A DNA stretch of 64,000 nt from Nageia nagi (GCA_050084985.1 JBITNC010000001.1:214272001-214336000); one strand, 5' to 3'; positions 36,456 through 49,417 are shown, numbered from the stretch's first letter. Translations and numbers: made by a program. The notes: generated by a model from the sequence alone, not told the origin.

Positions 36456-36929
36456 AAGACATTGCTACTCTTGGAGTAATAAAGGAAAAAGATAGCCTCA
36501 ATTAGAATCATTGGAACTATCAACAATAGTAACAATAAAAGAGAGAGAGCTCACAATTTTCTCTAATATAAATTACCAGATGTAAAAACTTCATGTATAT
36601 AGAGTTCATAAGGTAAACCCATCCAACATGTGTTACAACACACCATAACTTTATCAAACATGTCATGAAGAGTTTCATGATATTCTTGTATACAATGTTA
36701 TATTACTACTTGATATTGTGCTCTAATAAGGCCTTGTAAAAGAAGTGCATGTAATGTAGCCTAAAACTATTGGGGAAAATATGCTTCAATTCTTATTGGA
36801 AAGATGTCACACTCTTGACTATTTTGAAATTGAGCTATTTTCTTCCTCCATTGAATATGATTTAATAGAATATTATTGAATAAATTGTTGGGAAGTGTCT
36901 AAATGATAAAGTTGCCCCTTCTTAATCTA

Positions 36930-38676
36930 TGACAATTACCATCTATAAAAGAGTTCTTTCAAATACACACTATAAACTGATGAAGGTGAGCATAGTCATA
37001 GAATTTCCCTAAATATTAAAGAAACATCTCAGATATTTTTCCTTGTAATAGAAGAGTTTTGGGAGAGTACAACAACTTAGTTTTGATCTTTTTCATATTT
37101 ATTTTGTAAATTCTAATGCTCTACCACCAACTATTCATGCATAATATTGAAATTAGTAAATGCATACTATTCTTGGGCCACTTGATGTCTCAAATCTTCA
37201 ATTTCATCTCATAATCTAGTAGTGGAAGCCTTCTCCTCTATCAAAGTAGTCATCTAATCAAAATTCTATTGACTTCTCTCCTTAAGGGATAACTATTTAG
37301 ATGTAATGTGCCTAATCATTGTATGTAGTGTTTGAGTGTCCATTTGTTTCCACCATAATCTATCATTAGCTATGACCAACTCTTTAGTTTTCTATTTTAT
37401 ATCATCATGTTGGGCATGTAGAATCTAATTTTCATGCTCCAAATGTTTGATTTTCCTTTCTAGCTCTTAAACATAAGTTAATAATAGTCCATATGACACA
37501 TCTAGAGTAATGGAAGGATTGGTAATCTCAAAATCCAATTAAAAATAGGTATAATCTTGTAGTGGTGTATAATAAATTTACATAATAATAGGAATTATGG
37601 AATCAACACATGGTCTCTTCCTATAAGGTCCAACAAAAGACTTTGCATGTGGTTGATAGGTGGAAGACATAATTTGGATGTGAGCTATTAGAACTACCTC
37701 TACCAAATTTATACCAAATTTAGGTAGTATATTTGGTTTAGTAGCCTCCTCCTTACCTTTTAAAAATGCTTACAAAGCTTCTTCTCTACCAATGTGAAGA
37801 AAATACTCTTAATAAATCAAAGCAATAAGTCCATGGTGTTTTAAGGTAGAAGTTTGGTTTGACTCGCACCACTTAGTGGCCATGGATTAAAGGCTATCAA
37901 ATAAATACTAAGGAATATTATACTTATACTTAATTTGATATCATAATTGAACCAAAAATCATATTTGATGCCCTTATATCATTTCATACTATCCATCATA
38001 GAAGAAATACTTCACTACGCAGGTGGTAACCTCACTTCAAGGTTCAAGCAAAGACATTCAGTTAATTACTTGATCTCATCCTTTGCTCTTAAATTTGGTA
38101 GAACAAGGCTCAATAAGATGGTGGAAGTCATTGGGAATATCATTAGGTGATTCTTTTCCAAGTGTAAACTCTTCATCTATAATAAGAATACCAAAGATGG
38201 TGTTGATTATCTCAAGAGAGACTAGAATGGTGTGCCCTTGAAAAGTGATAGAGTTTTCTTTTAATTTAGTTACAAACTATTGCACCAACCAAAGGTCATA
38301 GCCCTAAAACTTATTGAAAAATTATTGCCACTAGTGATGGAAAATATTTTTAACACCTTAGGATCCTTTAAAATCTCTTCCATCAAGTTAGGTTCTTCTC
38401 AATGCTTCTGATCCATTGCATTGATAACCCATGGTTTGCAAGTTTTTGGTTGAATTTTGAGTGTGGCAAGGTGGTGAATAGCACTTATGGTACATTTATT
38501 ACTTGGAAATACATATTCAAATAATTTATAATGTTTAAACTACTAATTACCTAAGTAATGGTGAAATGATATACCATTTAATGGTGGATGGTGGTGAAGC
38601 TCAAATATGGACATCTAGTACATGCATAGGTGATGGAGTGACATATTGATGATTACTTACATGATATTCCAAAGCC
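36930..38676 (-). pseudogene. Decayed ORF of the Athila-like element, coiled-coil C-terminus
   Basis: About 580 codons readable on the minus strand, largely in one frame, with many TAG/TGA/TAA stops. A Met at about 38676 starts it, directly at the E2 insertion point. The N-terminal part has GYDLWLVQ, then a GHTILVSLEIINTIFGI segment near 38200-38260, resembling plant-transposon-associated proteins. The middle has MATKWCES and LKHHGLIALIY near 37830-37890. The C-terminal third (37500-37000) is rich in Leu/Glu/Lys/Gln heptads (LERKIKHLEHEN and similar), so coiled coil. With E2 removed it lies about 0.7 kb downstream of the Athila-like integrase on the same strand, where this lineage carries an additional (env-position) ORF. 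Family membership is tentative. Confidence 0.45.
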
Positions 38677-38677
38677 A

Positions 38678-38682
38678 TTGAT
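38678..38682. other. Target-site duplication of E2, left copy (ttgat)
   Basis: Matches 52807-52811 after the E2 3' LTR. Confidence 0.88.
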
Positions 38683-39307
38683 TGTAATGTCCCCAAATTT
38701 GTAAAATGTCCACTTTCTCTCCTCTTGGAGTGTGACATTCATGGCAAATAAGGAGAAACCAAAAATAAATTAATTTAGGAGTATTTTATTAATATTTTGC
38801 ATTTATTTTTGTAACTAAGGCTAAAGAGACCCTTGAGGCACTCACCCTTGGATTTTATTTAAATAATCTAGCTCAATTATTTGTAATTAATGCAATATTA
38901 GTCTCTCATAATGGGACATTGCATTTATGAGCCATTGATCTTGTAATTTAGAATCTCTAGGCAACCATTATGGGACATTGGTCTTCCTAAGTCCCTAGAT
39001 GATTTAATTTGTCATCCCAAGACACCAGAAGAGGGATGTTGCACTTTGGGAGATTCCAAGGTATGAGAGATCTTGTTATAAAATGAGATGGGATGCATCA
39101 TTTGCAAGCATGCTTGAAGATCATTATAATTTATCTCTTTTTAGGGGTTAGCAGCTAGTGGAGTTGTAGCTTTCTAGCTAGCTTAGTGGGAGAGCTTAAG
39201 CTAGTGTGGAGGAGTTCTTACCTAAGCTAGGATAGTAGCTCAAGCCAATGGGGTGGAGTTGCTAGAGTAGCTCAAGCCAATGAGGTGGAGTTACTAGAAT
39301 AGTTTGA
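38683..39307 (+). repeat. E2 5' LTR, first part
   Basis: LTR start to the tttga duplication made by E1. It contains the TATA box ttataaaatgaga at about 39075 and the start of an internal tandem repeat of about 36 bases ('gtagctcaagccaatgagg'). Confidence 0.88.
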
Positions 39308-40412
39308 TGTAATGTCCCCAAATTTGTAAAAATCCACTTTCTCTCCTCTTGGAGTGTGACGTTCATGGTAAAGGAGGAGAAACCAAAAATAAATTAATTT
39401 AGGAGTATTTTATTAATATTTTGAATTTATTTCTATAACCAAGGCTAAAGAGACCCTTGAGGCACTCACCCTTGGATTTTATTTAATTAATCTGACTTAA
39501 TTATTTGTAATTAATGTAATATTAGTCTCTCATAATGGGATGTTACATTTATGAGCCATTGATCTTATAATTTGGCATATCTAGGTAACCATTATGGGAC
39601 ATTAGGCTTCCTAGGTCCCTAGATGATTTAATTTGTCATCTTGAGACACTAGAAGAGGGATGTTGCACTTTGGGTGATTCCAAGGTATGAGAGATCTTAT
39701 TATAAAAGGATATGGGATGCATCATTTGGGGCATGCTTGAATATCATTAGAGTTTATCTCTTTTTAGGGGTTATCAGCTAGTGGAGTTGTAGGTTTCTAG
39801 CTAGCTTAGTGGGAGAGCTTGAGCTAGTGTGGAGGAGTTCTTACCTAAGTTAGGATAGTAGCTCAAGCCATTAAGGTGGAGTTGCTAGAGTACCTTGAGC
39901 TAGTGAGGTGGAGTTACTAGAATAGTTCAAGCTAGTGTGGTGGAGCTATTCTATCCCTAATCTAAATCCAATCAATGGGGTAGATCTAGATCTAGCCAGT
40001 GTGGCCATATTCTAGATCCAGATTTAACCTACCAAATTAGTGTGAGGAGGCACATCCTAGATCCAGACCAACCAAATCAATGTGAAGAGGCTCATCTAGC
40101 ATTGGGGAGAAGAGATTGAAGAACTTGTAGGGATAGATCATCCAAATTTGCCTTATGAGGGCAAACATCCCCCCTTCTTGAGCATTTGGGTATTTTTCCT
40201 TGAGTACTGTACTTGTGCATTTGGGACATCCTAGCTCTTGAAGAATAAAATTCATTTCTAGCTCTATTTCTTATTCAATTTATAGATCTAATTTGAATTG
40301 AGCTAGATAGAAGAATATAAAAATATATAAAAATTCCTAAGTAGTGATATTTCAACTTTGGAATATTACACTTTAACAAAAATTACATTTTGTGAGTTTT
40401 GGGGATATTACA
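39308..40412 (+). repeat. E1 5' LTR
   Basis: TG...CA ends. TATA box ttataaaagga at 39700-39710. Poly-A signal-like 'gaataaaatt' near 40242. Inside are about three units of an approximately 36-base tandem repeat ('gtagctcaagcca...gaggtggagtt', about 39250-39930 in LTR coordinates) and a cluster of agatctagatct palindromes. Confidence 0.92.
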
Positions 40413-40413
40413 G

Positions 40414-40425
40414 TGGTATCAAAGC
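40414..40425 (+). promoter_or_regulatory. E1 primer binding site (initiator Met tRNA type)
   Basis: tggtatcaaagc, one base after the LTR, matches TGGTATCAGAGC except for one G-to-A change. E2 has the same at 44454; E3 has tggtattagagac on the minus strand. Confidence 0.85.
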
Positions 40426-40582
40426 TAGGTTTCCTACCAGCCTAAATTAGCTCATGCCACCCAAGATCCATAATTACTACTTAAGAGGAAGAAGTGATCT
40501 TGTTTACTAGCCAAGCTTGGAGGAGAGAGACATAATAGATCTAGAAGAATCTGAAGAGTGGGAAGAAGTTGGATAAGGGAAC

Positions 40583-41830
40583 ATGGCTGATTCCAACATA
40601 GCCATTCTGGATGTATTAAGGAAGATGATAGAGTAATTGTAGATACTCACATCCCAAAGAGGGAACTAGACTCCACCACCTAGCTGGGAGAATAGAAATA
40701 GCCAAGGAGAGAGCTCATCTAGGGCTAGATCTCATTACCAGAAGTTTGTACCTATTCCACCTAAGCCTCTTTTTAGAAAATAGGAAGTTCTAGAGGAGAT
40801 CTATGAGAGACATCAGGAGAGACAACCAATTATTCGATGAGTACATGGTCAAACAAGTAGAGTATAGAAACATCATATCTTTCTAAGAATTTCATGGAAA
40901 ATTAGAGGGAGGACAAGGAAGATGCCCACCTATCTTTAAGGAGCCATTACAGAAGATCCAATTGGAGAAATTTGATAGAGGTGCAAGGATCTTGGTAAGA
41001 GGATGGATTCACCAGCTCCAAATGTACATATCTTTCAATTCCATGGTAGGAGATGAGGCCATACATTTTGCCACACTCTCCTTGAAGGGATGAGCTTATG
41101 AGTGGTGGCACCATGGATTGAAAACACTAGGTAATGACTAGATCTCAACTTTTGATGAATTTTGCCAAAGGTTGTTAAAACATTTTGAAAAGAATACTAA
41201 AGAAAGTTACTTCCATGAGCTCACTAAGATCCAATAGAAAGGTACAGTTGAAGAATATGTAGATGAGTTTATGAATGTTTCTATTATGGTTTCAAATCTA
41301 TCAAAAGCCAGAAGGATGGCTATGTTCATGGAGGGTTTGAATGAAAATATCAGAGCATCTATCAAAGCATTTGAGCCAAATGATCTTGATGAGGTAATTA
41401 GAAGGGCTATAGCACTTGAATCAACTAGTCTAATTCAAGGAAAGAGCAATCAAGGAAGGAGATAGCCACCCCAGCAACAAATTATGCTAGTAAGTAAAAT
41501 GAATGGGAGCCAAGGAAGGCTCACATCTCCACTAAGGAGAAATGCATGGTCATTGGAGTAGACATAGAGGGATCAAGAGATCTCACATTTTGAAATGAGA
41601 AGGAAAATGTGCTTTGTTAGCAGAGGATCATGGGAGTTGTGCCATTGCTGCAATGGAAAGGTGCAGCTTAGTTATGTAGAGGTAGTGGAGATGGAGGAAC
41701 TTGAATCAAATCTATGGAGCATTTCAGAATTTGTGAAGAGTTTTCCACTCACAGCACCTTGGCCACCATTAGTGGAGCACCCCATTGCCCCATATTATGC
41801 ATTCAAGGAAGAGCTCTATGAGAAGAAGTG
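40583..41830 (+). pseudogene. gag: E1 gag
   Basis: Starts MADSNIAIL, 170 bp after the primer site. The retrotransposon Gag core is visible: WIHQLQMYLSFNSM, EAIHFATLSLKG then YEWWHHGLK (about 41010-41140), VEEYVDEFMNVS (41245) and RMAMFMEGLN (41315). A zinc knuckle of the CX2CX4HX4C form near 41605-41650 has its second Cys changed to Ser. Compared with E2, two bases are lost near 40825, a frameshift; several TAG stops add to the damage. In the intact family this frame runs on into PR. Confidence 0.8.
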
Positions 41831-42230
41831 ACTATTATTATCAATGGAGGGGCAACTCACAACTTCATTGATGCTTTGTTTATTGCTAAGAAAGGAGTAA
41901 GGATGGACATTTTTTAAGGATTCAATGTGGCCAATGCTAACAGCTAGATCTCATTTTGCAATAAGGTGATTAGACAACTTTCAGTTGAGACCAACAATTA
42001 CTCCATGAGAAGTGATTTCTATGTATATCCCATGGGAGGGACCGTGCACATGGTCTTTGGAATAATGGCTAAAAACTTTGGGGGAGATTAGGACAAATTA
42101 TGACACCTTGGAAATGAAGTTCTTGGCAAATGGAAAGGAGGTCATCATGAGAGGATTGTAGGGTAGTAATAGGGCCATTTCACAAGCCCATTAATTAGAA
42201 GTAATAGAAGATCCAAAGTAGCAACATCAA
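41831..42230 (+). pseudogene. E1 protease
   Basis: Retropepsin-like aspartic protease fused after Gag. The active-site segment reads INGGATHNFID (about 41840-41875), so the catalytic Asp is Asn. DFYVYPMGGTVHMVFG follows near 42015-42060 with a one-base deletion in 'ggaataatggct' compared with the other copies. Stops at about 41917 and 41946 also inactivate it. Confidence 0.75.
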
Positions 42231-42389
42231 ATCATTCCTCACATCCCAAATAGAACTACCCTACAAGATATCACCTAGTCCTAAGGTAACATGCCCACAT
42301 TTGCTCAACCACTAACGAATTGGTTAAGAGTGTTCTTTTTTTGGATAATAAGTTGGAGGTTGATTGAAGATTGGAAACAAGTGATAATA

Positions 42390-42740
42390 CTTGTTGGTTA
42401 GATTTACTTCTCTTTGGAATATATTTCCCTATTACAAGTATATTGCTACAAATTTTTTTGGGACAAATTGTCCATCATCTTGCTTAAAATGAGAAATAGA
42501 GGGATTGGAGATTTGGTATTACTTCATCATACTTTTCTTGGTGAACCACTCAACCACTTAGACCATTGGGATGTTGGGACAAATGTATTCATGCTCATTG
42601 AAATTGCAGATTCTCCCTCCCATCATGTGACATAGTCTTGGATAGAAGATAGCCCACTAGCACTCCTTGATTTCATTTAGGACTTGAACATTGGGTTGTG
42701 GAGCTATGAAGGTAGACATTTTGGCCATCACTTGTAGTAG
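42390..42740 (+). pseudogene. E1 conserved ORF of unknown function after PR
   Basis: About 100 codons ending GRHFGHHL-stop. The same frame is found in E2 (51230-51610) and E3 (47412-47089, the longest, 107 codons). It contains LLQVYCYK, WDKLSIILLK and LNHLDHWDVG. It occupies the place where RT-IN would be and does not resemble them. It may be the residual end of a larger ancestral pol or chance conservation by recency. Confidence 0.4.
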
Positions 42741-42858
42741 AAAATCAGAACTCTTTCTCCTTGTTCTTTCATCTACATTACAACTTTTTAGGATGAGAAA
42801 GAGAAGGGCCAATTTATCTTGAGTTGCTTAGGGATAAGCAATTCAGGAAGGGGAGACT

Positions 42859-43965
42859 TGTAATGTCCCCAAATTTGTAAAGTGTCCACTTTCTCTCCTC
42901 TTGGAGTGTGATGTTCATGGCAAAGGAGGAGAAACCAAAAATAAATTAATTTAGGAGTATTTTATTAATATTTTGCATTTATTTCTATAACCAAGGCTAA
43001 AGAGACCCTTGAGGCACTCACCCTTGGATTTTATTTAATTAATTTAGCTCAATTATTTGTAATTAATGCCATATTAGTCTCTCATAATGGGACATTGCAT
43101 TTATGAGCCATTGATCTTGTAATTTGGCATCTCTAGGTAACCATTATGGGACATTGGGCTTCTTGGGCCCCTAAATGATTTAATTTGTCATCTCAAGACA
43201 CCAAAAGAGGGATGTTACACTTTGGGTGATTCCAAGGTATGAGAGATCTTGTTATAAAAGGAGATGGGATGCATCATTTGGGGTATGCTTGAAGATCATC
43301 AGAGTTTATCTCTTTTTGGGGGTTAGCAGCTAGTAGAGGTATAGCTTTCTAGCTAACTTAATGGGAGAGCTTGAGCTAGTATGGAGGAGTTCTTACCTAA
43401 GCTAGGATAGTAGCTCAAGCTAATGAGGTGGAGTTATTAGAGTAGCTTGAGCCAGTGAGGTGGAGTTACTAGAATAGTTTGAGCCAATGTGGTGGAACTA
43501 TTCCATCCTTGATCTAGATCCAACTAGTGGGGTAGATCTAGATCTAGCTAGTGTATCCATATTCTAGATCTAGATCTAACCTACCAAATTAGTGTGAGGA
43601 GGCACATCCTAGATCCAAACTAGATTAATCAGTGTGAGGAGGCTTATCCAACATTGGAGAGAAGAGATTGAAGAACTTGCAAGGCCAGATCATCCAAATC
43701 TACCTTGTGAGGGCAAACATCCCCCCTTCTTGAGCATTTAGGTATTTTTCCTTAAGTATTGTACTTGTCCATTTGGGACATCCTAGCTCTTAAAGAATAA
43801 AATTCATTTCTAGATCTATTTCTTATTCAATTTGTAGATCTAATTTGAATTGAGCTAGATAGAAAAATATAAAAAATATATAAAAATTCCTAAGTAGTGA
43901 TATTTCAACTTTGGAATATTACACTTTCATAAAAATCACATTTTGTGAGTTTTGGGGATATTACA
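42859..43965 (+). repeat. E1 3' LTR
   Basis: Preceded by the purine tract aggaaggggaga. Ends gatattaca, then tttga. TATA box ttataaaaggagat near 43252. Confidence 0.92.
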
Positions 43966-44452
43966 TTTGAGCTAGTGTGGTGGAACTATTCCATCCCTGA
44001 TCTAGATCTAGCCAGTGGGGTAGATCTAGATCTAGCCATTGCAGCCATATTCCAAATCTAGATCTAACCTACCAAATTAGTGTGAAGAGGCATGTCCTAG
44101 ATCTAGACTAGCTAAATCAGTTTGGGGAGGCTCATTTAGCATTGGGGAGAAGAGGTTGAATAACTTGCAAGGCCAAATCATCCAAATCTACCTTATGAGG
44201 GCAAACATCCCCCTTCTTAAGCATTTAGGTATTTTTCCTTGAGTATTGTACTTGTCCACTTGGTACATCCTAGCTCTTGAAGAATAAAATTCATTTTTGG
44301 CTCTATTTCTTGTTTAATTTGTAGATCTAATTTGAATTGAGCTAGTTAGAAAATATATAAAAAATATATATAAATTCCTAAGTAGTGATATTTCAACTTT
44401 GGAATATTACACTTTAACAAAATTACATTTTGTGAGTTTTGGGGATATTATA
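43966..44452 (+). repeat. E2 5' LTR, second part
   Basis: Resumes with the tttga duplicate and continues exactly where 39307 stopped. The terminal CA is mutated to TA (gatattata). Confidence 0.88.
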
Positions 44453-44622
44453 GTGGTATCAAAGCCAGTTTTCCTACCAAACTATATTAGCTCATGCCAC
44501 CCAAGATCCATAATTACTACTTGAGAGGAAGTAGTGATCCTAATTACCAACTAATCTTAGAGGAGAGAGACATAATAGATCTAGAGGGATCTTAAGAGTG
44601 GGAGGAAGCTAGATAAGGGAAC

Positions 44623-45859
44623 ATGGTCAATTCCAACATAGCCATCCTAGATGCATTAAGGAAGATGATGGAGTAATTGTAGATACTCACATCCCAAAGA
44701 GGGAACTAGACTCCACCACCTAGCTAGGAGAATAGAACAACCAATGAAAGAGCTCATCTAGGGCTAGATCTCATTACCAAAAGTCTATACCTATTCCACC
44801 TAAGCCTCTTTTTAGAAAAGAGGAAGATCCAAAGGAGATCTATTAAAGACATCAGGAGAGGCTCGACCAATTATTCAATGAGTACATGGCCAAACTAGTA
44901 GAGTATAGAAACATCATATCTTTACAAGAATTTCATGGACAATTGGAGGGAGGACAAAAAAGAGGCCCACCTATCTTTAAGGAGTTATTGCAAAAGATCT
45001 AATTGGAGAAATTTGATAGAGGTGTGGGGATCTTGATAAGAGGATGGATTCACCAACTCCAAATGTACCTATCTTTCAATTCCATGGTAGGAGATGAGGC
45101 CATACATTTTACCACACTCTTCCTAAAGGGATGAGCCTATGAGTGGTGGCACCATGGATTGAAAATGTTGGGGCATGACCAGATCTCAACTTTTGATGAA
45201 TTTTGCCAAAGGTTGCTAGAATGTTTTGAAAAGAAGATTGAAGAAAGTTACTTCCATGAGTTCACTAAGATCCAATAGAAAGGTATAGTTGAAGAATATG
45301 TATATGAGTTTATGAATGTTTCTATTATGGTTTTAGATCTGTTAGAAGCTAGAAGGATGGCTATGTTCATGGAGATGAAAATATCAGAGCATTTATCAAA
45401 GGATTTGAGCCAAATGATTTTGATGAGGTAATTAGAAGGGCCATAGCACTTGAATTAACTAGTCTGATCTAAGGAAAGAGCAATCAAGGAAGGACATAAC
45501 CACCCTAGTAACAAATTATGCTAGCAAGTAAAATGAATGGGAGCTAAGGAAGGCTCACATTTCCACCAAGGAGAAATGCATGGCTATTGGAGTAGACACA
45601 TAGGGATCAAGAGAACTCATGTTCTAAAATGAGAAGAAGGAAAATGTGCTTTATATATAGAGGATCATGGGAGCCAAGCCATTGCTACAATGCGAAGGTG
45701 CAGCTTAGTTATGTAGAGGTAGTGGAGATGGAGGAACCTGAATCAGATCTATGGAGCATTTTAGAATTTATGGAAGAGTTTTCCACTCATGGTACCTTGG
45801 CCACTATTAGTGGAGCACCCCATTGCCCCACATTTCACATTTAGGGAAGAGATATAGGA
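44623..45859 (+). pseudogene. gag: E2 gag
   Basis: Starts MVNSNIAILDAL. Core motifs are as in E1: WIHQLQMYLSFNSM, EWWHHGLKMLGHDQ, RMAMFME. The E2 copy keeps the two bases lost in E1 but has its own stops and a 15-base deletion after MFMEM (GLNEN segment lost, near 45376). The knuckle reads CFIYRGSW with Cys-to-Tyr changes. The frame is interrupted at 45864 by E3 and resumes at 50697 with the protease. Confidence 0.8.
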
Positions 45860-45864
45860 GAAGA

Positions 45865-46967
45865 TGTAATATCCCCAAAACTCACAAAATGCAATTTTTT
45901 TTAAAGTGTAATATTCCAAAGTTGAAATATCACTACTTAGGAATTTATATATTTTTTATATTTTTCTATCTAGCTCAATTCAAATTAGATCTACAAATTA
46001 AATAAGAAATAGAGCCAAAAATGAATTTTATTCTTCAAGAGCCAGGACATCCCAAATGGATAAGTACAATACTCAAGGAAAAATACCCAAATGCTCAAGA
46101 AGGGGGATGTTTTCCCTCATAAAGTAGATTTGGATGATCTAGCCCTACAAGTTCTTCAATCTCTTCTCCCCAATGCTGGATGAGCCTCCTCACATTAATT
46201 TAGCTAGTTTGGATCTAGGACATGCCTCCTCACACTGATTTGGTAGGTTAGATCTAGATCTACAATATGGCCACAATGGTTAGATCTAGATCTATCCCAC
46301 TAGCTAGATCTAGATCAGGTATGCAATAGTTCCACCACATTGGCTCAAACTATTCTAGTAACTCCACCTCACTAGCTTGAGCTACTCTAGCAACTCCACC
46401 TCACTAGCTTGAGCTACTATCCTAGCTTAGGTAAGAACTCCTCCACACTAGCTCGAGCTCTCCCACTAAGCTAGCTAGAAAGTTGCAACTCCATTAGCTA
46501 CTAACCCTTAAAAAGAGATAAACTCTAATGATCTTCTAGCATGCCACAAATGATGCATCCCATCTCCTTTTATAATAATATCTCTCATACTTTGGAATCA
46601 CCCAAAGTGTAACATCCCTCTTTTGGTATCTTGGGATGACAAATTAAATCATCCAGGGACCCAAGAAGCCCAACATCCCATAATGGTTGCCTAGAGATGC
46701 CAAATTACAAGATCAATGGCTCATAAATGCAATGTCCCATTATGAGAGTTAATATTGCATTAATTACAAATAATTAAGCTATATTAATTAAATTAAATGC
46801 AAGGGTGAGTGCCTCAAGGGTCTCTTTAGCTTTGGTTATAGAAATAAATGCAAAATATTAATAAAATACTCCTAAATTAATTTATTTTTAGTTTCTCCTC
46901 CTTTACCATTAACGTCACACTCCAAGAGGAGAGAAAGTGAATGTTTTACAAATTTGGGGACATTACA
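45865..46967 (-). repeat. E3 3' LTR
   Basis: Plus-strand ends tgtaatatcccc and gacattaca. 1,103 bp. Inverted relative to the E1 3' LTR 1.9 kb away. Confidence 0.92.
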
Positions 46968-47088
46968 AGTCTCCCCTTCTTGAATTGCTTGTCCCCAAGC
47001 AACTCAAGATAAATTGGCCCTTCTCTTTCCCATCCTAAAAAGCTATAATGTGGATGAAAGAAAAAGGAGAAAGAGTTTCAATTTTCTC

Positions 47089-47412
47089 CTACAAGTGATG
47101 GCCAAAATGTCTACCTTCATAGCTCCACAACACAACATCCAAGTCATAAATGAAATCAAGGAGTGCTAGTGGGTTATCTTCTATCCAGGACTGTATCATA
47201 TGATGGGAGGGAGAATCTATAATTTTAGCAAGCATGAATACATTCATCCCAACATCCCAATGGTCTAAGTGGATGAGTGGTTCACAAGGAAAAGTATGAT
47301 GAAGTAATACCAAATCTCCAATCCCTCTATTTCTTATTTTAAGCAAGATGATGGACAATTTGTCCCAAAAACTTTTGTAGCAATATACTTGTAATAGGGA
47401 AATATATTCCAA
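47089..47412 (-). CDS. E3 conserved ORF of unknown function after PR
   Basis: 107 codons, uninterrupted in this copy, from MEYISLLQVYCYK to GRHFGHHL. It contains several hydrophobic residues but no clear membrane segment or catalytic motif. Homologous frames exist in E1 and E2 with stops. I do not recognise it. Whether it was ever translated is unknown; there is no independent start context evidence. Confidence 0.35.
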   Translation of the reverse strand: MEYISLLQVYCYKSFWDKLSIILLKIRNRGIGDLVLLHHTFPCEPLIHLDHWDVGMNVFMLAKIIDSPSHHMIQSWIEDNPLALLDFIYDLDVVLWSYEGRHFGHHL

Positions 47413-47604
47413 AGAGAAGTAAATCTAACCAACAAGTATTATCACTTGTTTCCAATCTTCAATCAACCTCCAACTTATTATCCAAAAAAAGAACACTCTT
47501 AACCAATTTGTTAGTGGTTAAGCAAATGTGGGTGTGTTACCTTGGGAGTGGGTGATGTCTTGCATGGTAGTTCTATTTGGGACATGAGGAATGATTCAAT
47601 GTTG

Positions 47605-48000
47605 CTACTTTGGATCTTCTATTACTTCTAATTGATGGGCTTGTGAAGTGGCCCTATTGTTGCCTTGCAATCCTCTCATGATGACCTCCTTTCCATTTGC
47701 CAAGAACTTCATTTCCAAGGTGTCATAATTTTTCCTAATCTCCCCCAACATTTTTAGCCATTGAATTCCAAAGACCATGTGCAAGGTCCCTCCCATGGGA
47801 TATACATAGAAATCACTTCTCATGGAGTAATTGTTGGTCTCAACTCGAAGTTGTCTAATCTTCTTATTGTAAAATGAGATCTGGCCATTAGCATTGGCCA
47901 CATTGAATCCTTCAACAATGTCCATCCTTACTCCTTTCTCAGTAGCAAACAAAGCATTAATGAAGTTGTGAGATGCCCCTCCATTGATAAGAATAGTCAC
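47605..48000 (-). pseudogene. E3 protease
   Basis: Open for 131 codons. Retropepsin motifs: LINGGASHNFINALF at the start (active-site Asp replaced by Asn), DFYVYPMGGTLHMVFGIQWL in the C-terminal half, and a terminal KEVIMRGLQG stretch. A conserved GGT-x-HMVFG-x-QWL block is typical of plant Ty3/gypsy proteases. The intact reading frame with a dead active site indicates G-to-A decay and not selection. Confidence 0.75.
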
Positions 48001-48004
48001 TTCT

Positions 48005-49247
48005 CCTAGATCTCTTCCCTAAATGTGCAATGTGGGGAAATGGGGTGCTCCACTAATGGTGGCTAAGGTTCTATGAGTGGAAAACTCTTCCACAAATTTT
48101 GAAATGCTCCATAGATCTGATTCAGGTTCCTCCATCTCCACTACCTCTACATAACTGAGCTACACCTTCCCATTCCAATGATGGCCTAGATCCCATGATC
48201 CTCTATAGATAAAGCACATTTTCCTTCTCATTTTAGAACATGAGATCTCTTAATCCCTCTATGTCTACTCTAATGGCCATGCATTTTTCCTTGGTGGAAA
48301 TGTGAGCCTTCCTTAGCTCCCATTCATTTTACTTACTGGCATAATTTATTGCTAGAGTGGCTACATCCTTCCTTGATTACTCTTACCTTAGATTAGATTG
48401 GTTGATTCAAGTACTACAACCCTTCTGATTGCCTCATCAAGATCATTTAGCTCAAATGCTTTGATAGATATTCTGATATTTTCATTCAAACCCTCCATGA
48501 ACATAGCCATCCTTCTAGCTTTTGATAGATATGAAACCATAATAGAAACATTCATAAACTCATCTACATATTCTTCAACTATATACCTTTCTATTGGATC
48601 TTGGTGAGCTCATGGAAGTAACTTTCTTTAGTCTTCTTTTCAAAACATTCCAGCAACCTTTGGTAAAATTCATCAAAAGTTGAGATCTGGTCATGCCCCA
48701 ACATTTTCAATCCATGGTGCCACCACTCATAGGCTCATCCCTTCAAGGAGAGTGTGGCAAAATGTATGGCCTCATCTTCTACCATGGAATTGAAAGATAG
48801 GTATGTTTGGAGCTAGTGAATCCATCCTATTGCTAAGATCCTTACACCTCCATCAAATTTCTCCAATTGGATCTTCTATAATGGATCTTTAAATATAGGT
48901 GGGAATCCTCCTTTTCCTCCCTCTAATTTTCCACAAAATTCTTGGAAAGATATGATGTTAATGTACTCTACTAGTTTGGCCATGTACTTATCAAACAATT
49001 GGTCGAGCCTCTCCTGATGTCTTCGATAGATCTCCTCTAGATCTTCCTCTTTTTTGAAAAGAGGCTTAGGTGGAATAGGTACAAACTTTTGGTAACAAGA
49101 TCTAGCCCTAGATGAGCTCTCTCCTTGGCCATTTCTATTCTCCTAGCTGGGTGGTGGAGTCTAGTTTCCTCTTTAGGATGTAAGTATCTGCAATTGCTAT
49201 ATCATCTTCCTTAATGCATCTAGGATGGCTATGTTGGAATCAACTAT
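48005..49247 (-). pseudogene. gag: E3 gag, start codon lost
   Basis: Same Gag as E1/E2 on the minus strand. The initiator ATG is ATA (49245-49247). The core, with FATLSLKGWAYEWWHHGLKML absent of Trp stops in part and EEYVDEFMNVS, is at about 48780-48560. The zinc-knuckle region near 48225 is decayed (CFIYRGSW). Several stops, fewest frameshifts of the three copies. Confidence 0.75.
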
Positions 49248-49403
49248 GTTCCCTTGTTTGGCTTCCTCCCACTCTTTAGATCCCTCTAGATCTATTACAT
49301 CTCTTTCCTCCAAGCCTAGCTAGTAATTAGGATCACTTCTTCCTCTCAAGTAGTAATTATGGATCTTGGGTGGCATGAGCTAATACAAGCTAGTAGGAAA
49401 ATA

Positions 49404-49416
49404 GTCTCTAATACCA
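49404..49416 (-). promoter_or_regulatory. E3 primer binding site
   Basis: Minus strand tggtattagagac, one base from the LTR end, matching the Met-tRNA type site with a C-to-T change. Confidence 0.8.
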
Positions 49417-49417
49417 C

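Larger units (their letters stand above)
39308..43965 (+). mobile_element. E1: complete Gag-PR LTR retrotransposon nested in the E2 5' LTR
   Basis: 4,658 bp with LTRs 39308-40412 and 42859-43965 (1,105 and 1,107 bp). It is flanked by tttga at 39303-39307 and 43966-43970. It lies in the same orientation as E2. Primer site and polypurine tract are present. Gag and PR are decayed; no RT or IN. Confidence 0.93.

Noticed and set aside
38683-39307. Truncated solo LTR next to E1
   Set aside because: Its second half is found at 43971-44452 with a tttga duplication between, so it is the split 5' LTR of E2.
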